Below, one piece after another: positions 61,475-64,000 of a stretch of 64,000 nt of DNA. A program made the translations under genes and the position numbers. This stretch comes from JBEBSD01 sp040394475 (GTDB lineage Bacteria > Bacteroidota > Bacteroidia > Cytophagales > Spirosomataceae), in contig JBEBSD010000022.1 in the NCBI GenBank assembly GCA_040394475.1, positions 18,265 to 82,264 on the forward strand, given 5' to 3'. The notes below the pieces were generated by a model. It ran no database searches, had not been told where the DNA came from, and was given only the letters and a program-made list of their open reading frames with translations. Each line of letters begins with the position of its first letter. The first letter of the stretch is position 1.

Positions 61475-62423
61475 TCTGATTACTACTATTTAGTTGGTTC
61501 AAATCTCCGAACTGCGACACGGTTATTTCCCGGATCAATTGTTGTTCTTCAGGGGTAAGCGGCAACATCGGCGGCAGCATACAAGGCTGACACAGCCCAT
61601 AAGCAGCCATCATCGCTTTCAAGACAGGCAGGGAATAACTTAACGACCTGTCCTTTTGGTAAACCTCCGAAATTTTGTCGGCTTTATCCTGTGCTGCTGC
61701 TGCTTTTGCATCCTCCTGTCCGGCCACATGCGTGCAAATCGCCCTATAGATTCCCGGGGCAAGATTGGCGGTGCTTGGTATGATTCCGTCGGCGCCGAGC
61801 TTCATGGCCCGAAACGACTGTGCCGCCCATCCTGTTAGAAAGGAGAAATCTGCCCGGTCTTTCCAGAGCGCTACGGAAGCCTCCAATCGTTCAATACTCC
61901 TTTCCGAATCTTTAAAACCCACAATATTGGGATGCGCGCTCAACTGGTCAACAACCGCAAGCGGAATGGACAAATGGGTTGTTCCGGGAATGTTGTAAAT
62001 GATCAGCGGCGCAGGTACCTTGTCCGCAAGCATTGTAAAATAACGGAGCATCTGGCCCGCATCTGCCGGGTAATAGCTCGCCATCGTGGCAACAAACACG
62101 TCGGCCCCCTTCTCGTGATAATGATGCGCATCTTCAATAGCATCCATGATGGCGTTGCCGGATATCCCTGCATACACCATGCTTTTGCCACCTGCCGCCT
62201 TTACGGTGGCTTCCACCAGTCGCTTTTTCTCTGCCCTGGCAACAGAAGCCGATTCCCCGGTAGTGCCCAGAATAAAGGGAGCCGCCCCGTTGCCGGCGAT
62301 GTAGCGCACAAGGCGTTCGGTGCCCTCTGCATCAATCTTCTGGTCTGCATCGACCGGCGTGATCATCGGGACCACTACACCTTTGTATTTTTTCTTTACC
62401 TCCATTTTAGATATTGACGCCAC
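61467..62423 (-). CDS. DapA-family aldolase/lyase, not a typical DHDPS
   Basis: The 318-aa protein is a TIM barrel of the dihydrodipicolinate synthase/N-acetylneuraminate lyase family. The GTTGE motif (residues 53-57), Tyr143 in IYNIPG and Schiff-base Lys171 in GFKDSE are intact. In DHDPS the next segment is YNVPxRT, whose Arg binds aspartate semialdehyde; here it is YNIPGTT, so that Arg is Thr148 and lysine synthesis is unlikely. A 2-keto-3-deoxy-sugar-acid aldolase or dehydratase is more plausible. Its stop overlaps the PdxA-family start by 8 bases, indicating translational coupling. The start could also be the Met seven residues in. Confidence 0.85.
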   Translation of the reverse strand: MASISKMEVKKKYKGVVVPMITPVDADQKIDAEGTERLVRYIAGNGAAPFILGTTGESASVARAEKKRLVEATVKAAGGKSMVYAGISGNAIMDAIEDAHHYHEKGADVFVATMASYYPADAGQMLRYFTMLADKVPAPLIIYNIPGTTHLSIPLAVVDQLSAHPNIVGFKDSERSIERLEASVALWKDRADFSFLTGWAAQSFRAMKLGADGIIPSTANLAPGIYRAICTHVAGQEDAKAAAAQDKADKISEVYQKDRSLSYSLPVLKAMMAAYGLCQPCMLPPMLPLTPEEQQLIREITVSQFGDLNQLNSSNQNE

Positions 62424-62481
62424 AGATTGTTAAGATTTACACAGATTACCATTTTGATGTACGATTTCAGGGCCTACAATT

Positions 62482-62687
62482 GCTGATATCCGATTGCTGA
62501 TAGCTATGAGCTCAGCTTCCTGGGTTCGACTCCTGGGTTCGACTCCTGGGTTCGACTCCGCTCACCCAACCACCCAACCACCCAACCACCCAACCACCCA
62601 TCGTATTTGCCGATTGCTGATAGCTGATAGCTGATTGCCGATATCCGATTGCCGATTGCCGATTGCCGATAGCTGACACCCGACAGC
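62482..62687. repeat. Stack of four tandem arrays (heptads, 13-mer, 8-mer, heptads)
   Basis: In order: GCTGATA/TCCGATT heptads (62482-62505), three exact copies of TCCTGGGTTCGAC (13 bp, 62518-62556), four copies of CACCCAAC plus a partial copy (8 bp, 62563-62600), and about eleven GCCGATT/GCTGATA heptads (62609-62687). They occupy most of the 268-base spacer between the alcohol dehydrogenase and aldolase genes; the rest shows no promoter or terminator. Confidence 0.88.
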
Positions 62688-62691
62688 ATCC

Positions 62692-63834
62692 TTAAAAAGC
62701 GCTTGCATAGATTTCCCTCGCATCCGCGATGCTTATTTCCCGTGGGTTATTCTTCAGCAGCCGTTGTATCTGCATCGCTCCTGCAGCCAGTTTTTCAGTA
62801 GCCTCAACAGGGATTTTCACTTCCGAGAGACTGGTCGGCAAGCCGCAATCCTTTATAAGTTTTTTGATAATCCGTACGCCGGACCTCGCGACAGCTGCAG
62901 CATCACCACTTTCCCGGCTACCCAGCGCTACGGCTACGGCTGCATACCGTTCCGGCGCGGCCTCCAGACTAAATTCCATGACATAGGGAAGCAACAGCGC
63001 CACAGAAAGGCCGTGCGAGAGGTGAAATTCCGTACTGAGCGGGTACGCAAATGCATGAACCGCCGCGGTATTCACCGGCCCGAGACACATTCCGCCATAC
63101 ATGCTTCCCAGCGCTACATGTGCACGCGCCTCTGCATCCCGGCCATCACGACAGGCGCTTAATAAAAACCCTCCGATGTGTTTAATACCATCCAGCGCCG
63201 GCAAATCGATAACCGGGTGCGCATACTTGTTGGTATAGGCCTCTATGCAGTGAGCCAATGCATCAATTCCGGTGGCTGCCGTTACCAGCGGCGGCACCGT
63301 TGCGGTCAATCCCGGATCAACGTAGGCGGCGTCCGGAACAAGCTCCGGGCTGATCACCCCTATTTTGACACCCTTGGAGTTCACAAAAATGGCATTGGGA
63401 GAAACTTCACTCCCTGTTCCGGCCGTGGTAGGCAGACAAGCCACATAGGTAGACCTGTTCTTCCTGAATCCGTCTCTCAGGACCTCATCAACGGTCTGCT
63501 CACTATGCAGCTGGGCTGCCACAAGTTTGGCGATATCCATTACACTTCCTCCGCCTATTCCTGCCACGCTATCCGCCCCGAATTTTACGGCTGCCGCCAA
63601 AAGCCTTTCAAAGTCATCAAAAGTGGGTTCCTGCAAAATCGTCGTATCGCTGCATATCGTAACACCCGCACCGGTCAGCCGCGCCAGGGCTTCCTCCAGT
63701 TTTTCAGTCATGTGCGGAATGGTGATTACATATAATCGTTTATAAGGAAGATTCAGGTAATCGTCCACAAACTGATTCAGGCTATCCGCGCCGAATACTA
63801 CCTTTTTGGGATTAAAAATTTGAATTTTGTCCAT
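62692..63834 (-). CDS. Iron-containing alcohol dehydrogenase
   Basis: The 380-aa protein belongs to the group III Fe-dependent ADH family: VVFGADSLNQF at the start, GIGGGSVMDIAKL (NAD-binding, residues about 94-106), TTAGTGSEVSPNAIF (about 138-152), TGIDALAHCIEAYTNKYAHP with two metal ligands (Asp and His), and HAFAYPLSTEFHLSHGLSVALLLPYV with the other two His ligands. These enzymes reduce or oxidise aldehydes and alcohols such as lactaldehyde, glycolaldehyde or hydroxy-acid semialdehydes. As first gene of the catabolic locus, with a promoter-operator just upstream, it probably handles an entry or exit redox step. The repeat-filled spacer downstream may weaken coupling. Confidence 0.9.
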   Translation of the reverse strand: MDKIQIFNPKKVVFGADSLNQFVDDYLNLPYKRLYVITIPHMTEKLEEALARLTGAGVTICSDTTILQEPTFDDFERLLAAAVKFGADSVAGIGGGSVMDIAKLVAAQLHSEQTVDEVLRDGFRKNRSTYVACLPTTAGTGSEVSPNAIFVNSKGVKIGVISPELVPDAAYVDPGLTATVPPLVTAATGIDALAHCIEAYTNKYAHPVIDLPALDGIKHIGGFLLSACRDGRDAEARAHVALGSMYGGMCLGPVNTAAVHAFAYPLSTEFHLSHGLSVALLLPYVMEFSLEAAPERYAAVAVALGSRESGDAAAVARSGVRIIKKLIKDCGLPTSLSEVKIPVEATEKLAAGAMQIQRLLKNNPREISIADAREIYASAF

Positions 63835-63894
63835 ACCGGATACTTTTTCCTTCTATCCTTTTAAACTGACAGAAGTCGAAATCGATGATTTTTG

Positions 63895-63924
63895 CAATTG
63901 TAATCGTTTACATTTTATTTCAAA
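63895..63924 (-). promoter_or_regulatory. Promoter with overlapping LacI-type operator for the catabolic locus
   Basis: On the minus strand TTTG (63921-63924) and TACAATTG (63895-63902; one mismatch to TAnnTTTG) are 18 bases apart. The palindrome TGTAATCGTTTACA (63899-63912) overlaps the -7 box; its centre CG and TGTAA/TTACA arms match the operator style of LacI-family sugar regulators. The start would be near 63888, about 54 bases before the alcohol dehydrogenase ATG. The regulator itself is not in the window. Confidence 0.6.
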
Positions 63925-63955
63925 AAAATAGTCCCCGCTTATTCCATAGCAACCA

Positions 63956-63977
63956 TGGTCTGTGTCTTCACAGACCA
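63956..63977. repeat. TGGTCTGTG palindromic repeat, copy 2
   Basis: TGGTCTGTG-TCTT-CACAGACCA, perfect 9-bp arms identical to the copy at 39501-39522, with a different 4-base loop. It is preceded by CCA, so the outer context CCATGG also recurs. Confidence 0.85.
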
Positions 63978-64000
63978 ATCACGCTACCGGCCCGACCACG

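Noticed and set aside
62482..62687. Possible CRISPR array
   Set aside because: The repeats are short (7, 8 and 13 bp), directly abutting, without unique spacers of constant length, and no cas gene is present.

Overview
The window comes from a Bacteroidota chromosome, probably from the Cytophagales/Chitinophagales/Sphingobacteriales side of the phylum; I cannot fix the family. The evidence is a SusC/SusD pair, the phylum-typical DUF4293 and DUF4295 proteins, rpmG next to DUF4295 and ftsY, a Cys-rich PSP1/RicT protein, several TAnnTTTG-type -7 promoter elements, and mostly weak Shine-Dalgarno sequences. I saw no rRNA, tRNA, CRISPR array, insertion sequence or phage gene.

Layout. 1-10.7 kb is housekeeping: a truncated phosphodiesterase-like gene, lhgO, anmK, ricT-like, purD, recQ, divergent kdsD-like, DUF4293 and rimO. 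11-20.4 kb holds a GT2/DUF5672 glycosyltransferase pair, an OmpA-like protein, prmA, a very large secreted protein of unknown function (1560 aa) and plsY. 20.6-27 kb has an M20 dipeptidase, L-serine dehydratase, a VCBS/FG-GAP protein, a sensor-like membrane protein and a YdjC/ChbG-type deacetylase. 27-33.6 kb is a molybdenum-cofactor locus on the minus strand (moaA, moeA, a TauE permease, a small SUOX-fold protein, moaD, a moeB-rhodanese fusion, moaE, a moaC-moaB fusion). 34.4-37 kb is leuA/leuB. leuA lacks the allosteric domain but has its own promoter, a Leu-rich leader peptide and an attenuator-like terminator. 37.2-42.5 kb has a cytochrome c, rpmG-DUF4295-ftsY, a cysteine hydrolase, an M3 peptidase and a small lipoprotein. 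43-49.7 kb has an SGNH hydrolase, uvrB, an APC permease, a decayed sigma-factor fragment and an MFS exporter. 49.9-51.8 kb is an AlbA/Schlafen-type ATP-binding gene broken by one frameshift.

51.9-63.9 kb is the most interesting gene set: a catabolic locus on the minus strand. It runs Fe-dependent alcohol dehydrogenase, DapA-family aldolase, PdxA-family dehydrogenase, DUF1537 acid-sugar kinase, Tat-exported Gfo/Idh/MocA oxidoreductase, DUF6807 (PmoA-type) protein, SusC and SusD. A LacI-type operator overlaps the putative promoter at its head. Kinase plus PdxA is the core of known four-carbon acid-sugar pathways, but combining it with an aldolase-family protein, Gfo/Idh/MocA, DUF6807 and SusCD suggests an uncharacterised route for an imported sugar-acid compound.

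The intergenic DNA is rich in unexplained repeats: arrays with a strict 7-bp period (GCYGATA-like and TTAGGKK-like), stacked 13-bp and 8-bp arrays, a dispersed ACACGGAG-type element that is tandemly duplicated around a perfect 34-bp palindrome, a 22-bp TGGTCTGTG palindrome found twice 24 kb apart, and a repeat that appears to supply the last codons and stop of moeA.
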